A DNA stretch of 64,000 bases from Lotus japonicus (lineage: Eukaryota > Streptophyta > Magnoliopsida > Fabales > Fabaceae). Both the position numbers and the translations under genes were made by a program. Each line of letters begins with the position of its first letter. The first letter of the stretch is position 1. The DNA is taken from NCBI RefSeq assembly GCF_012489685.1, contig NC_080044.1, positions 62,668,732 to 62,732,731 of the forward strand, read 5' to 3'. The notes under the pieces are model-generated. The model was not told the origin of the DNA. It searched no databases and saw only the letters and a list, made by a program, of their open reading frames with translations. Below are positions 31,928-43,668 of the stretch, in pieces.

Positions 31928-32390
31928 TGATGATGACAAAACAAGTATTTTTATGAACAATTCTTAGACATTAAACTGAATACACAAGAGAGAAGAGATC
32001 AGAATTAAACTTATCCTTGTGTAACGGTTTATTTTACTCCTTTTGAATCTAGGATAGCACCTGATTCTGAGCTGGGGACTCCCCCTGACTCCCCCTGAAT
32101 CTATGACTTGATAAAGCGAAGAAAAGTCTAGATTCGGAGTCTTGAAAGGTGATCAGAAGATACACGTAAAAAAGGTATACTCATCAGAACATGATGGTTC
32201 AGAATTTGCCTAGATCACTCGGAAACATAGAATATTGTCCAGAAGAATGGATAAGCGTCAGAGGTAAAATGTATTCCTTGTTTTAGGACACTTGACAATA
32301 TCTATTTGCTATAAGTATTTGATTCTCTCCTCTACTGGTTTTATATAATATATAAGAAGCTTAAATTTTTATCAAAACCCATTTTGTGTA

Positions 32391-32402
32391 CTCCCCCTTT
32401 TT
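32391..32402 (-). other. Internal PPT-like tract in SIRE-2
   Basis: CTCCCCCTTTTT on the plus strand, the same extra tract as SIRE-1 24598-24609. A further GGGGGAG pair occurs near 32080-32095. Confidence 0.6.
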
Positions 32403-32544
32403 GTCATAATAAAAAAGAGTGAAAAACAAAGAACAATAACAACAAGAAATAAATGTAGATAAACTCATGTTATTATTAACGATGGAAATTGAGTACAGAG
32501 GATGGAGAAAGAAAAAAAATAAAAACACACCAGAAGAACAACTC

Positions 32545-32997
32545 CTAAATGTGCAAGAAAACACAAGAATCCTTCAGAGATAGGAGCTGAAGGTACAGAG
32601 GACGAATGTCCTGGTCAATGGAAGCTAGCTGGGCAGCCAGCTCTTCCTTCAGAACCTCACTCTCATTGATTGTAAGAGTGGAGGCAGCAGCTCGAAGCAA
32701 ATCTCCTGCTTCTTCGTGGTCTTCTCTTTCCCTTCGTTCATGCTCAATGAGCTGGGAAATGCTCTCATATTGAGCTTCAATATCCTTCCGGCGAGAGGCC
32801 AGACGAAGGAGTTCAGATAGAATTTCCTGGAGTGTGTGAAGATTGTGGGTCTGATTGGAAGTCAGCCAGCAGTCTTGAAGATCCTCAATCATCCCAAGAG
32901 CTTGGGAGATCTGAGAGAGAGAAAGATTCACACTCCATGGGAAGACGTGGTCAAATACCAGCGTCTTAAGAGCAGCAATCATGTCAACAGAAGACAT
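32545..32997 (-). CDS. SIRE-2 accessory coiled-coil ORF, 150 aa, intact
   Basis: Counterpart of the SIRE-1 ORF at 23993-24445: same start, same stop, no indels, about 91% identical. It begins MSSVDMIAALKTLVFDHVFP and ends DSCVFLHI. The predicted protein is helical with heptad-like charged segments (IEHERREREDHEEAGDLLRA). It lies between the envelope-like region and the PPT, with a conserved TTTATAAT box about 80-90 bp upstream and a pyrimidine-rich leader. The function is unknown to me. Changes between the copies are mostly conservative (D/E, K/R, L/I, V/A), which hints at past constraint in the source elements, but the Ka/Ks ratio has not been calculated. It may be an expressed accessory protein or an old captured host gene. 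Confidence 0.7.
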   Translation of the reverse strand: MSSVDMIAALKTLVFDHVFPWSVNLSLSQISQALGMIEDLQDCWLTSNQTHNLHTLQEILSELLRLASRRKDIEAQYESISQLIEHERREREDHEEAGDLLRAAASTLTINESEVLKEELAAQLASIDQDIRPLYLQLLSLKDSCVFLHI

Positions 32998-33249
32998 TTT
33001 GTTTGATAAGAGAAGGAATTGAGTTGAATTGATTTGTAGTGAATTGAGTTGTGATGGAGAAGAAGGAAGGAACGGATTATAAAGAGAAGAAGTAACAGAA
33101 AATCATGCATAAAACTTATGAAACATAAATGCATGTAAGTTACTAAGAAATGGACGGTGCATTGAATAAAATGTAGCAAAAACACATAAGAAAATAAAAA
33201 CAAGTCAAACATAATATTAATTCACAACCATAAAAGAGGAAAAATAAAT

Positions 33250-36139
33250 ATGCATGAAGACTTGCTGTAGATTCCGAAATCTGTCTCCCTTGTTCATTTT
33301 GAATGTTGCTTTGTTGCTCAACCATCTGAAACAGCCTCTGCTGATCATCTTGAATTCTGTCAATCCTAGCAGTAAGAATAACAACTTCTGGATGGGGAGA
33401 AGGTTATGTAGCTTGAGTAGGAGTAGAAACTTCTGCCTCTGAAGGAATTCCAGTATCAACTTGAATTGACACTTGCTTCTCAACTACATTATCATCTGCA
33501 TCTTCTAGAATGACTATTCTGTCAGAACTGTCTTCTGCAACCTCTGCTGAAATCATCTCAGCATCTTCTGAGGTACATTCAGAGACAACATCAGTTCTTT
33601 CAGCCATAGCTCTTCTTATCGGTTCACACACCATGTGTAGCAATCTCTCTCTTTGCTCATGAGCTCTCTCAGAAGCATCATGAACTCTCAGGCGCCTCTC
33701 AGTACTAAGCAGCTTCTGAAACTCATAAGCTCTGCTTTCTGACAACCTTCCGAAGGCAGACCATAAACCATCAACTAAGGAAGCATCAAACTGATTATCA
33801 GTCACCTGATATAACCATTGCAATCTTCGGGTTGCTTCTTCAGAAAACTCCTGAATGAGTTGAATGAGATTTTGAGGTCTGAAAGAGGGTGCCAAGGTCA
33901 GGATAGGCTGAGGAGTTCTGGCTGCATTCGAGCTTGAAGCATTAGAACTTCCAGTTCTGTCTTGTCCTGAAGGTACTGAAGCAATCACATGAGCCATCTC
34001 TACTCCTGAGTGATCTGATTCATCCATATGTTCAACTTCAGAAATAGTCACTTGCCTCTGCCTCGAAGTAGCAGTCTTCTCAGGTAAAGGGAAACTCAGA
34101 TCTCTTGAGTTCACAGTTGAATAATTGGACAAGGACACATAAGATGACTCTGCAGCAGCATCTGGGAGCCGATCTTCAAAGTAGGAAGCAACTTGCTGAA
34201 TTGGCTGCACGTTGAAGGGAGGTACTAGGATCTGAACATCATCATCCTATGTTTCTTCCTCCGCAGGGGTCTCACCAGTTTGTGTTAATTGGATGGTCTT
34301 AGAGGTGGGTGGAGGCTTGGGAGTGAATTGGTGAACCAAGTTTCTTAGGGTAGCCTCACTTTGAGCAATACCTTTAATGAATGAATTGAAAAGAGGTACT
34401 GGCTCAGTTGTGGTGGATGTGGAAGAGGTTTGAATTGGAATGGATGGAATGACAGTGGTAGCTGTTTGGATATTGGATTGGGTGGCTTGCGTTTTAGCTT
34501 GCGAAAAGGCTTGTGTTTGAGGTTCTGTTTGAATGGGGGCTGTTTGGGTTGAAGTAGGCAAAGAAGTAGATAAAGGCAGGGGTTGTTCAGAAACAACTAC
34601 TAAAGCAGAATCAGAGTTAATGCTTTCAGTAATTACCTTACTTGTATTTCTGAGGGTGGTGGTTCTGGTGAGGTTTGCAGCCCTTGCAGGATCAGAAGCA
34701 CTTTTTTATCTCCTTTCCCTTCATGCCTCTGAAGCACTCTCAGATGGTTGCCTTAAATCCAGAGATTCCCTTATGTCTTGCTCAGCTTCCTCATCAAAAA
34801 CAACTTTTCGCCTCTTAGCCATCGGAACATCATCATCCTCAGTTTCCTCACTGGAATATTCTTCCGAAGAGTTCTCAGAGCTTTCAAACTCAGATGGTTG
34901 GGTTGACTGCACAAGAGTTCTCTTAGGTGGAGGTACTGGAGATGGTTCCCTGATCACCACTGATTTGGATGCAGCTTTCTTCCTTTTGGGTTCTTCTGTC
35001 AGAATCCCTTTGCCCTTAGGATCTGACGGTTTGCTGCTTGTTGTTTTCTTGGCTTGTCTTGTTGGCATCTCAGGAGGACTTTCAGGAAGCTTCTTGACGA
35101 ATTCCTCAAGAGTGATAGGGTCTCCTTCACTTCTCAACATTCTTACATACTTCAGAATGCATGCTGGATTGTCCTTCTTTAACCATAGAGGAAAGTCATC
35201 AACAGGATAGTTCTTCTGACGAACCTCATCCGATGAGTCTTCTTCTGGTTCAACCTGAACTTTCTCAATGATTTGCATTCTCTTTAGCTTAGTTCCATTG
35301 AGAGCATCTCCAATGGAATTGGCCAAATCGTCATGGAGGCCTAAATCAGAGAGAGTCTTGACAAGTTGATTCTGTGTGAAGATGTCTGAGAGCAACCTTC
35401 CATAAGGAATGTAAGAAATTGACCTCTTGTTCTCAATAGTTGTGAACCTTGACTTCTCAACGCATTCCTTCAAATAGTTGAAAAGCAGAAATGGCAGACA
35501 TACAGGCTCACCCCTAGAAATGTAGTACATGATTACCTTCTGAGTTGAGTTGAGATAATCAGTTCCACCGGTTCTTGGGTGAATGCAGGATATGAAAATC
35601 TTCTGCCAGATCTTCATCTTAGGCTTCAGTTCCTTTATGCCATACTTGGTCCTCTCCAGAGACCAATTGTCATAAATCTCCTTATTGACTAAGTTCCTCA
35701 TCCCAGGAACATTAGCATCAACATTTTTGATTCTCTTTCCTTGCTGGAACTCCAAACCCAGCAGCTTTGCAATTGACTCTTCTGAAATCACAATCTTCCT
35801 GTCCAGAACATGAGAGACGACATAGTAGTCGTTGCAAACTGCATTTTTCCAGAATTCCACAACTAGCTTGTAGTAGATAGGACCACATAGCCTATCAAAG
35901 TAGCCAGACCACCCTTGCTGATTGACTTGATCCCGGTTGTCAAACCCATGATCAGCCAGATTGTCGAAGTCGACCCTCGACTCGTTGCAAACTACCAGTT
36001 CTTCAACTTTCTTGACACAAGTAACTACGTTTTCTGTGTCCAAGATCTTCAGTGCTTTCTCAAATCTTTGTTTCTCAAGCTCTTCGGCGGTGAGTTTGGA
36101 AGAGGCATCAACAATTGCCTTTGATTTCCTTGATTTTCC
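33250..36139 (-). pseudogene. SIRE-2 envelope-like protein, nearly full length with a few stops
   Basis: Starts MGKSRKSKAIVDASSKLTAE at 36139. The first ~470 codons are uninterrupted and contain the plant-transposon-protein-type domain (GWSGYFDRLCGPIYYKLVVE, YGRLLSDIFTQNQLVKTL). Basic and serine/acid-rich linkers with a likely nuclear signal (KRKKAASK, KRRKVVF) follow. The same frame continues through stops near 34720, 34705, 34248 and 33405 into a Thr/Pro/Gln-rich stretch and a C-terminal coiled coil (RRLRVHDASERAHEQRERLL, IDRIQDDQQRLFQMVEQQ). The very C terminus is deleted relative to SIRE-1. The ancestral protein would be roughly 950 residues. I see no signal peptide, fusion peptide or transmembrane anchor, so it may be a nuclear or structural accessory protein rather than an envelope. 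Confidence 0.8.
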
Positions 36140-36560
36140 CATGATTCTCCGAGATTGAGGTTTAGGGTTAAGAGAGAAGGAAATATTGGAGGGAGAAGAT
36201 GAATGAATGCAATGCACAACAAGGAGTTTGAAAACGGTTTTAGTAAGTATGTGGATGAAACATGTGATAGTGGGTTAAAAGGTAATCGTTGTGATTTTAA
36301 GAGGCATAAAGCAAAAAAACAAGATCAACGGTTGTAAAATACTTAGTCAGAAAATAGCATAGTGGAGGAGAGTAAGTACCATCATTATAGCAGATACACC
36401 ATGTGACCCAAGGAACTATGTCACAAAAGAAGTGACACGTGTATTGTTGTCTACCACAGAAGTTTAACCAGTGGGTTAAGTGGATTCTGATTGAGTACCT
36501 TCTGAATAGGTGACATTTGATGAGTTCATAAGTACCATAGTCAGAGGTTCTGAAGGTACC
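36140..36560 (-). other. SIRE-2 pol/env-like spacer with leader
   Basis: Same spacer as SIRE-1 20953-21375. The AACGG-containing inverted repeat is partly decayed here (AACGATTACC), and the pyrimidine-rich leader upstream of the env-like ATG is conserved. Confidence 0.5.
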
Positions 36561-38875
36561 TTACTCTGGACAAAAGTCCATGTTCAGGTTTTCAAGAATA
36601 AACAAAAACCGATCTTCTGCTAAGGGCTTAGTGAAGATATCTGCCCATTGATGGTCAGTATCAACATACTCTAATGATAGAGTGCCCTTCTGAACATGAT
36701 CACGAATATAATGATACTTTACCTCTATGTGCTTAGCTCTTGAATGTAGAATGGGATTTTTGCTGAGGGAAATAGCAGCTGCGTTGTCACAGAAGATTGA
36801 AATCTTCTCCAGAAATAAACCATAGTCCTCCAGATGATTCTTCATCCATATGGTTTGCGTGCAGCAAGTGGCAGCTGAGACATATTATGCTTCTGCAGTA
36901 GATAAAACAATTGTGTTATGTCTCTTGCTTGACCAAGTGACAAGATTTGCTCCAAGGAAATGACAACTTCCGGAGGTGCTTTTCCTTTCCACTCTGTCTC
37001 CAGCAAAATCAGCATCACAAAAACCTGAAAGTGTATACTCGGATGTTTTTCTATACATCAAGCCAAGGATAATGGTTCCTTTCAGATATTTGAGGATCCT
37101 CTTAACAGCTGTTAAGTGAGTCTCTCTAGGATCTGATTGAAATCTAGCACAGAGATGCACATTAAACAATATATCAGGTCTTGAAGCTGTTAAATACATA
37201 AGAGAGCTTATCATTCCACGATAGAGCTTCTGACAAACCTTAGAGGAAACTTCCTCTTTCTCAAGAATGCATGTTGGATGCATTGGAGTCTTAGAGATGT
37301 TGCAGTCACTCATGTTGAATTTCTTCAGAAGTTCCAGAGTGTACTTCTTCTGATGGATATAAGTGACTTCTGGTCATTGATCAATCTGAATTCCCATGAA
37401 GTACTTGAGTTCTCCCATCATGCTCATCTCAAATTCAGCCTGCATCATCTTAGAGAATTCCTTGCAAAGAGAAGGGTTAGCAGAACCAAATATAATGTCA
37501 TCAACATAAATCTGAACTATAAGAATATCATCCTTATAGGTTCTGCAGAAAAGAGTATCGTCACCTTTACCCCTTACAAACTCATTCTTCAGAAGAAAGG
37601 AGCTAAGCCTTTCATACCAAGCTCTGGGAGCTTATTTTAGTCCATAGAGTGACTTTTTGAGCTTGTAAACATGCTCTGGATGCTTGGCATCCTCAAAGCC
37701 AGGAGGTTGCTTGACATACACTTCTTCTGATATGTAGCCATTGAGAAAAGCACTCTTGACATCCATCTGATGAAGAATGATGCTGTGATTCACTGAGAAT
37801 GATATTAGTAGCCTTATAGCTTAAAGCCTTGCCACAGGAGCAAAGGTCTCAGTGTAATCAATCCCTTCTTGTTGACTGTAGCCTTGAGCCACCAGTCTTG
37901 CTTTGTTTCTTGTGACTTCTCCTTTTTCATTCAGCTTGTTTCTGAATACCCACTTGGTTCCTATGACATGGAAACCTTTGGGTTTAGGCATTAAAGACCA
38001 TACGTCATTCTTGGTAAACTGATCTAGCTCTTCTTGCATTGCCCGAATCCAGCCTTTATCTTCAAGAGCTTCATCAACTGATTTGGGGTCAATGAGAGAT
38101 ACAAGTCTCTTCATACTCAGAAGAGTCTCTTCTGATGGTTTAAGCATGGACCTTGTTCTGACAGGAGAGTCTTTGTTGTCAAGAATTAGTTCCTCTGAAT
38201 GAGGGGCAGTAATTCTTTTCTTCCTCCGAAGTTGATCAGAAGTTGTTGGAGCATCTTCTGAACCTTTTGCCTCTGGAGCAACATTCTCTGGGTTGTCCTT
38301 TGATTGATTTGCTTCTGATGGATCAATGCTTAAATCTGCAAATCTTTCATACAGCTTTGACTTTTCTGAGCCAAGCTTGTTATCAAATCTAATTTGAATA
38401 GATTCCTCAACAGTTTGATGGACAATATTATAAATTCTAAAGCCTTTTGATCTTTCAGAATAACTAATAAAATAGCATTTTAAAGCTTTAGAGTCGAATT
38501 TACCCAGTTTCTCCTTTGTGTTGAGCATGTAGCAAGTACTCCCAAAAGGATGGAAGTAAGAGATATCAGGTTGTCTTCCTTTACATAGCTCATAAGGAGT
38601 CTTCTCCAGAATTGGTCTTATGGAGATTCTGTTCTGGATGTAACATGCAGTGTTGACTGCTTCTGCCCAGAAGTGCTTGGCCAAACTAGATTCTTGCAAC
38701 ATGGTGCGAGCCATCTCCTGAAGAGTTCTGTTCTTTCTTTCAACAACTCCATTTTGTTGAGGAGTGCGAGGACAGGAGAAGTTGTGAGAGATTCCTTGAG
38801 AATTGAACAATTCTTCAAAAGCTTTGTTCTCAAATTCTCCACCATGATCACTTGTGACAGTAATCACTGAACTTT
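36561..38875 (-). pseudogene. SIRE-2 integrase core, RT and RNase H, broken
   Basis: The first block (38867-37821) is open for 348 codons. It begins in the integrase core at VTSDHGGEF (second catalytic Asp), keeps the Glu in NGVVERKNRT, and runs through the integrase C-terminal domain into RT (KARLVAQGYSQQEGIDYTET). Stops follow at about 37820 and 37635. The RT active site YVDDIIFG is intact. A TGA at 37376-37374 is identical in place to the one in SIRE-1. A TAA replaces the residue after the RNase H AEA motif at about 36888. The tail (HSRAKHIEVKYHYIRD, WADIFTKPL) is open to 36561. The integrase zinc domain and first catalytic Asp are missing because of the gag-integrase deletion. Confidence 0.9.
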
Positions 38876-39403
38876 GACATGATCACCAGTAGAGTAGCTC
38901 TTGTCTAGCACTCTGATTCCAGCAATCAGAGTTTGAAACCTTGAGTATATCTCCTCAATGGTTTCACCAGATTCTATCTTAAACTGCTCATATTGTTGTA
39001 CGAGAGCAAGAGCCTTAGTCTCCTTGACTTCTTCATTTCCGTCGTGCGTCATGACTAAGGAGTCAAAGATGGATTTTGCTGTTTCTTTGTCAGAGATCTT
39101 TTCATATTCAATCTATAATATTGAACTGAACAGCATGGACTTCGCCTTGTGATGATCCTTGAAACGCTTCTTCTGAGCGTCAGTCATTTCAGTACGTGGG
39201 ATCTTCACTCCTGCGGCATCTACTGGATCAGTGTAGCCTTCCATGACCATATCCCAAAGATCTGGGTCAGTGCCAAGGAAATAACTCTCTATTCTGTCTT
39301 TCTAGTACTCAAACTTTTCACCATCAAAGACTGGAGCTCTGAGATGGTTGTTGGTGTTGTTGTTGTTGTTGTTGTTGTCAGCGGAAGTATTGGCTTGAGC
39401 CAT
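38876..39403 (-). pseudogene. SIRE-2 gag, truncated and fused to integrase
   Basis: Start codon at 39403. The protein opens like SIRE-1 gag (an Asn-rich run, then HLRAPVFDGEKFEY) but has a stop in place of the Trp at about 39305 and another after FSSIL near 39115. It ends abruptly after STGDHVK, about one third of the way into gag, where the sequence jumps into the integrase core. The zinc knuckle and protease are entirely absent, so no functional particle protein can come from this copy. Confidence 0.85.
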
Positions 39404-39466
39404 CGTTGTTTTTCACACAAGGTTCTGGATCACTGAACACTGTGAGGTGTATAAATCAGAACCGGT

Positions 39467-39478
39467 GCTCTGATACCA
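39467..39478 (-). other. SIRE-2 primer binding site (initiator tRNA-Met)
   Basis: TGGTATCAGAGC on the minus strand, two bases from the 5' LTR, a perfect match to the canonical iMet PBS. Confidence 0.9.
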
Positions 39479-39561
39479 ATTGAAGGTGCGAAAAACACTA
39501 GAAGGGGGGTTTGAATAGAGTTTTGAACAAAAGATTCCCCTTTTTAAGTTTTAACAAACTT

Positions 39562-40675
39562 TTTTTTTTTAGAGCAAAGGTGTTAGTGCTTTTATTAGAA
39601 CTGAAAACAAAGGGCTCTATGAGAACAACCCTCTCATAGTAGGATATAACGACCTAATAAATAAACGGGGACTAAAAATGGGGTGGTAACATAATCTTAT
39701 GGTTAGGCCTCGTTAAAACCTCCCTTGGAAAAACCCAGTGGGAAAAACCCAAGGAGAGGAAAAAGAGTACCTAACCACAAGCCTATACCCACACAAGAAG
39801 CAAAGTCCCCTGTTTAAGCAATATGCAACAAGAATACAACCACATTGCAACATAAAAGAAAAATTTAAGCATCAATGGTTGTGTTCAGATAGAAAAGAGG
39901 TCTTTCATACGCCACTCCACGCTTCGCTAAAGCATCCGCTTCAGTATTAGCCTCACGATAAATATGTCGAACCTCCAAGCAATTGACCACTGGTATGAGC
40001 TCATCAATCTTGTTCAGGATGCTTATAATTTTCCATGGCCTGTTCTTTTTGGTGTTCACCCACCCAACAACAATAGAAGAATCACATTCTAATATAATAT
40101 TATAAATCGATTGTTGGTGACACAGAGATAATGCCTCATGAATAGCCATCGTTTCTGCTTCAAAAGCAAAGCATCTCCCCACATTCTTAGAGAAAAATCC
40201 TTTCACTTCATTTCTTGCATTTTTCAAGATCCCACCTATCCCACTTGGCCCAGGACTTCCCCTTGAGGCACCATCAACATTTACCTTCCACACTCCCAAT
40301 GCTGGCGGCGTCCATGAAGTATTTCGTTTCTTTTTTACTTGCGGTTCCAACCTGATGTTTTGAAAGTCCCTTGAAAATTGCTCCAAGTTGTAAGGACATC
40401 TTGTGCTCAAAGATTTGATCCACCAGCCAATGCGCATCACATGCATCTCCCATATCTGATCAAGATTCGCAGCTTTATTGTTGAGACATGCTGCATTTCG
40501 CTCTAACCATACAGACCAGATCATCGAATATGGAATGAGACTCCATAGAACGCTATCAGAAATTTTTGGGAGAAACTCCCACTCCACTAGCAGTGAATTC
40601 AACGACTTGGGAATCACCCACGAGAATCCTTCTCGCAAGATCAGTTGGATCGGTTGGGACCAAGTATGCAAAAAT
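39562..40675 (-). mobile_element. 5'-truncated L1-type LINE inside the SIRE-2 LTR
   Basis: 1,114 bp, flanked by a perfect 16-bp duplication AAGTTTTAACAAACTT (39546-39561, 40676-40691). On the minus strand it ends in a short A-run (9 A directly abutting the duplication), the signature of target-primed reverse transcription. It carries only the 3' end of the LINE ORF2 (RNase H) and a ~300-bp 3' UTR. Its youth relative to SIRE-2 follows from its position inside the LTR. Confidence 0.92.
39865..40671 (-). pseudogene. LINE ORF2 C-terminal fragment with RNase H domain
   Basis: Open for 268 codons to a natural TGA/TAA-type end. The N-terminal third matches the region after the RT zinc finger in plant LINEs (IPYSMIWSVWLERNAACLNN). 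The C-terminal half is a plant-LINE RNase H of the HI/At-LINE type, with likely catalytic residues D133 (NVDGASRG), E173 (FEAETMA), D197 (LECDSS) and D246 (TEADALAKRG), all present. In the intact element this domain would degrade the RNA of the RNA/DNA hybrid. The fragment is 5'-truncated (no endonuclease or RT), so it is a dead copy even though the frame is clean. The clean frame indicates a recent insertion. Confidence 0.88.
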
Positions 40676-43668
40676 AAGTTTTAACAAACTTAAAGATAAG
40701 AACTCGGTGCTAAAGATAAACAAGAAGAGCACACAAGTATTTTATCCTGGTTCACTTGAGATAAAAGCTCAAGTTAATCCAGTCCACCCGTGAAGGTGAT
40801 TTCTTCCTTCTTCAAATGAAGGCAATTCACTAAAATCAATGAATGTTACAACTGCACTTGCAACCTGCAAAGTGACTAACAATACAATGATTTTCTCACT
40901 AGTATCCTCTCAAGAAGCTGATCAACCGATCCTCTTAAGACTAGCTAAACACTGAACCAAACTTGATTCAGTCCTCTCAAGATCCGACCAACCTTGGTCT
41001 CTTAAGGAACTTTACAAAGGATTGTAAAAGGTTTTGGGTTTACAAGATGTGCTTCTGAAAAGCTAATGGTAAACTCAGATGTTCAAGAACAATGAAGAAA
41101 TATTGCTAAGAGAAGTTTAGAATGAATTCAGTAATATCAGCAAAGTTTCTTAGCTTCTTTCTTTTATATTCAGTCTTTATATACTCCAAGGCCTTTGATG
41201 TAGCCGTTGCTAGGGTTTTGTCCGTTGGAGTGGCAATCCTGTAAAAACATACTGCTAGACTGACGAGGTAGGTGGTGGGCAGGCTATGAAGTGTACTAAG
41301 ACAGTGACCTGTCCTTTCACCAGCTGACTTATGATCTAGGGTGCTTCAGATGAACGAAGGTGAAGCAACTGATCATAGTCACTCGGAAGCTTGAATCCTC
41401 TGACCGTGCAGCTTCGGCATCTGGACAAGTTCCTCAGAACTTCTGAATACCAGAGCTAGAATAGCTTGGGTCTTCAGAGCCAACTTCTTACGGATCTTCA
41501 GAACTTGAGTCTTCTGCTTCTGGACCGTTCCATCTGAAACATCTGGTCATCAGAACTTCTGACTCCGGTTCTTCAGAACCACTTGAGAGCTTCTATCTTC
41601 AGAACTTCTGAAGGATTTGCCACTGTTCTGAGCGAACATGGTAAGCTTAAGAACTCTCTTTTGGTTACCCTTGTGTCTTTATCTTCTTATTGGATAAGCT
41701 TGGGTCAGAATCAGAACCTGTTTGTCACAACTAAAAAAGACAAACGTTAGGGTACCACAATTGTTCATCATCACAAACCTTAATTGTAATCATCAAAATA
41801 TAGAGATGCAACCACTGATCAAAACTTGATCTTACAGGAAACACAATCATCAATACAAGCCCTACTAGAAGCTACACTGTCTAATAACACTAATCGAAAC
41901 CGGAAAGAAAGCTTTTAAAGCTTAAGAGTTCTTATTTAGGCACGAATTGACAACAGAACTTCGTTTGCTAAAACGCGCATAACTTGAGCTACAAAACTCG
42001 GAATGACACGAAACCAACGCCAACATTTTGACAATTGAAAGAGCTACACAATGGCTTAGGTCACACAAACCCAAAAATTATTTTTGGACAAGGTACCATA
42101 ATACTAAGTTTCGGCCACTTCTCAAAATAGGGTTTCCCGAACTTTTTCTTCGATCTAATTTGATTCCTAGGTATTCTTAGGCGATATCTAGGCCAGGGAA
42201 ACTCTCAGAAAAATTATCGGATTGAAAACTAGAACAGGGGTATTTTGGTCAAGATTTTTAGCTCGGAAACTCAAAATTGAAATCTCGAAAAATAAATTGG
42301 ATGAGCGTGATCCTAACGACATTTATAACAACTAATCCTACTGACGCTAAGCTCAGTCGAGAGTTTACGAACCAAAAAGAGGAACCTTTGTCAGAAATGG
42401 GTATTTTGAGCATAATTGAAGTTCGGCGGCGATCCGGCGAGATTCGGCGAAATGTAATCCGCTAGAAGTACTCTTGGGTTAGAAGAGAATATGTTTAGAC
42501 ACTAAAATCAAGTTATTTGGACAGTTTTACAAAAAGCTCGAAACTTTGAGCACAGAAAAACATAGAGAAAAGCGACCGAATTTACGATCAGAGGTAAGGA
42601 AAGCATCAGTACCTCAAGGCCTACGTATAGCAACTGTCAGTGTGACGATCAGTCAAGGATTGCAAAAAAGCTCTTCTCCCTCTTCTCCTCAAGCTCACCC
42701 ACGACCAAAATGGTGAAAATGGTGATGATTTTTGTGTTTTTTATTTTATTTTTCAAGCTATTTATAGGGAATGGAAAACGCGGGAAAATGAATATTTCGC
42801 GATTCCGATTTTTCCTGCACATTCCTCTATGAATTATAGGATAGAATCCGGCGACAGAATTCCAGAACTCACAACAGATTTCTTGGAATTAAAACAAACG
42901 ATCCAATAACGGTATTAATCGATTTAACCCGAAAAGTTACTTTTTTCCGTTGATGTCGGATGAGAAAACTTCCTTCTGAAGAAAGGTCGAAAACATTGAA
43001 AGAAATTGGTGTACGAGTGTGGAATCTTCATTTGAAGCTCCGAATAGAAAAAGTCTTCATCGACAGTTTATTTTAAGGTTCTTGAGTTATGAGGAACTCG
43101 GTTTCGGCAAACTTCCGACAATTGAAATCGATCGTTCGTACAGTACAGGGTTTCGTGTCGAAACACTTGTCATGGAAAGGAATAAGAGAAATTCTTATAG
43201 TCCTCTGAATATTTTTTAATATCGTTACTACAGTGCTTTAAGAGCAGATTAGCCCTTTACTAACGTTTACGCCCTAAGGCGGAAGTGAATAAAACTCGTG
43301 CTATAAACTATGACGACTATAGTACTATTCTTAGTCATTTCCTGAATTTTCTTCTTCATAATACTAATCCAACCATTAAACACAAGTCAAGTTCCTCTCA
43401 CGCTTACACCGAATCCTATGCGTGAGCTGGAAATTATTTATTTACTTAATTCTAAAATCCTGGGTCTTACAAAAAGATTAAGATGATAAAAATCCTGACG
43501 CAGCCAATGAAAACGCGCCACGTGTCCCGTCCGGCCCCACCTTCAACATGTTGAGTTTTCTCAACATCTCTCTCCTCTCTCCTCAAACTCAACACACCCC
43601 TCAACACCACTACACTACCCATTCAACACTAAACTACCCTCTCAACACCACCATTGTAGGTGGTCTAA

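Larger units (their letters stand above)
30688..41836 (-). mobile_element. SIRE-2: SIRE/Maximus copia element, minus strand
   Basis: Direct LTRs at 39481-41836 (5', interrupted by a LINE) and 30688-31914 (3'), TSD GGAAA (30683-30687, 41837-41841). The order on the minus strand is LTR, PBS, truncated gag fused to integrase, RT, RNase H, envelope-like region, accessory ORF, PPT, LTR. Without the LINE it is about 10.0 kb. By eye the LTRs differ at roughly 27 positions (~2.2%), close to SIRE-1. About 2 kb between gag and the integrase core is deleted, so it cannot be autonomous. Confidence 0.93.
39481..41836 (-). repeat. SIRE-2 5' LTR, interrupted by a LINE
   Basis: The 1,226-bp LTR is split at 39561/40676 by the LINE and its 16-bp duplication. 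Apart from that it matches 30688-31914. Confidence 0.92.
29401..43471 (-). mobile_element. Solo gypsy LTR, split by SIRE-2
   Basis: Starts TGTAACACCCCAATTTCTCA and ends GGGTCTTACA, flanked by AAAAG (29396-29400, 43472-43476). It aligns end to end with the LTRs at 8768-12238 and 15648-18969, in the same minus orientation, but no internal region or second LTR exists. It is therefore a solo LTR left by LTR-LTR recombination. Without the SIRE-2 insertion (30688-41836 plus TSD) it is about 2.9 kb. It lacks the 179-bp array of its relatives. Contains ~56-bp tandem units at 30015-30290. Confidence 0.9.
29080..43665. mobile_element. Tourist-like MITE (~510 bp), outermost shell of a nest
   Basis: Inverted ends GACCATCTACAATGGT (29080-29095) and GACCACCTACAATGGT (minus strand, 43665-43650) with a TAA duplication on both sides (29077-29079, 43666-43668), typical of PIF/Harbinger MITEs. 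The interior is CT-rich (CAACACTCAACACC-like). A gypsy LTR insertion at 29401 inflates it from about 510 bp to 14.6 kb. No transposase. Confidence 0.8.

Noticed and set aside
34533..35210. 225-codon plus-strand ORF
   Set aside because: Antisense of the SIRE-2 envelope-like ORF, whose sense frame is longer and is shared with SIRE-1; low-complexity Ser/Leu translation.
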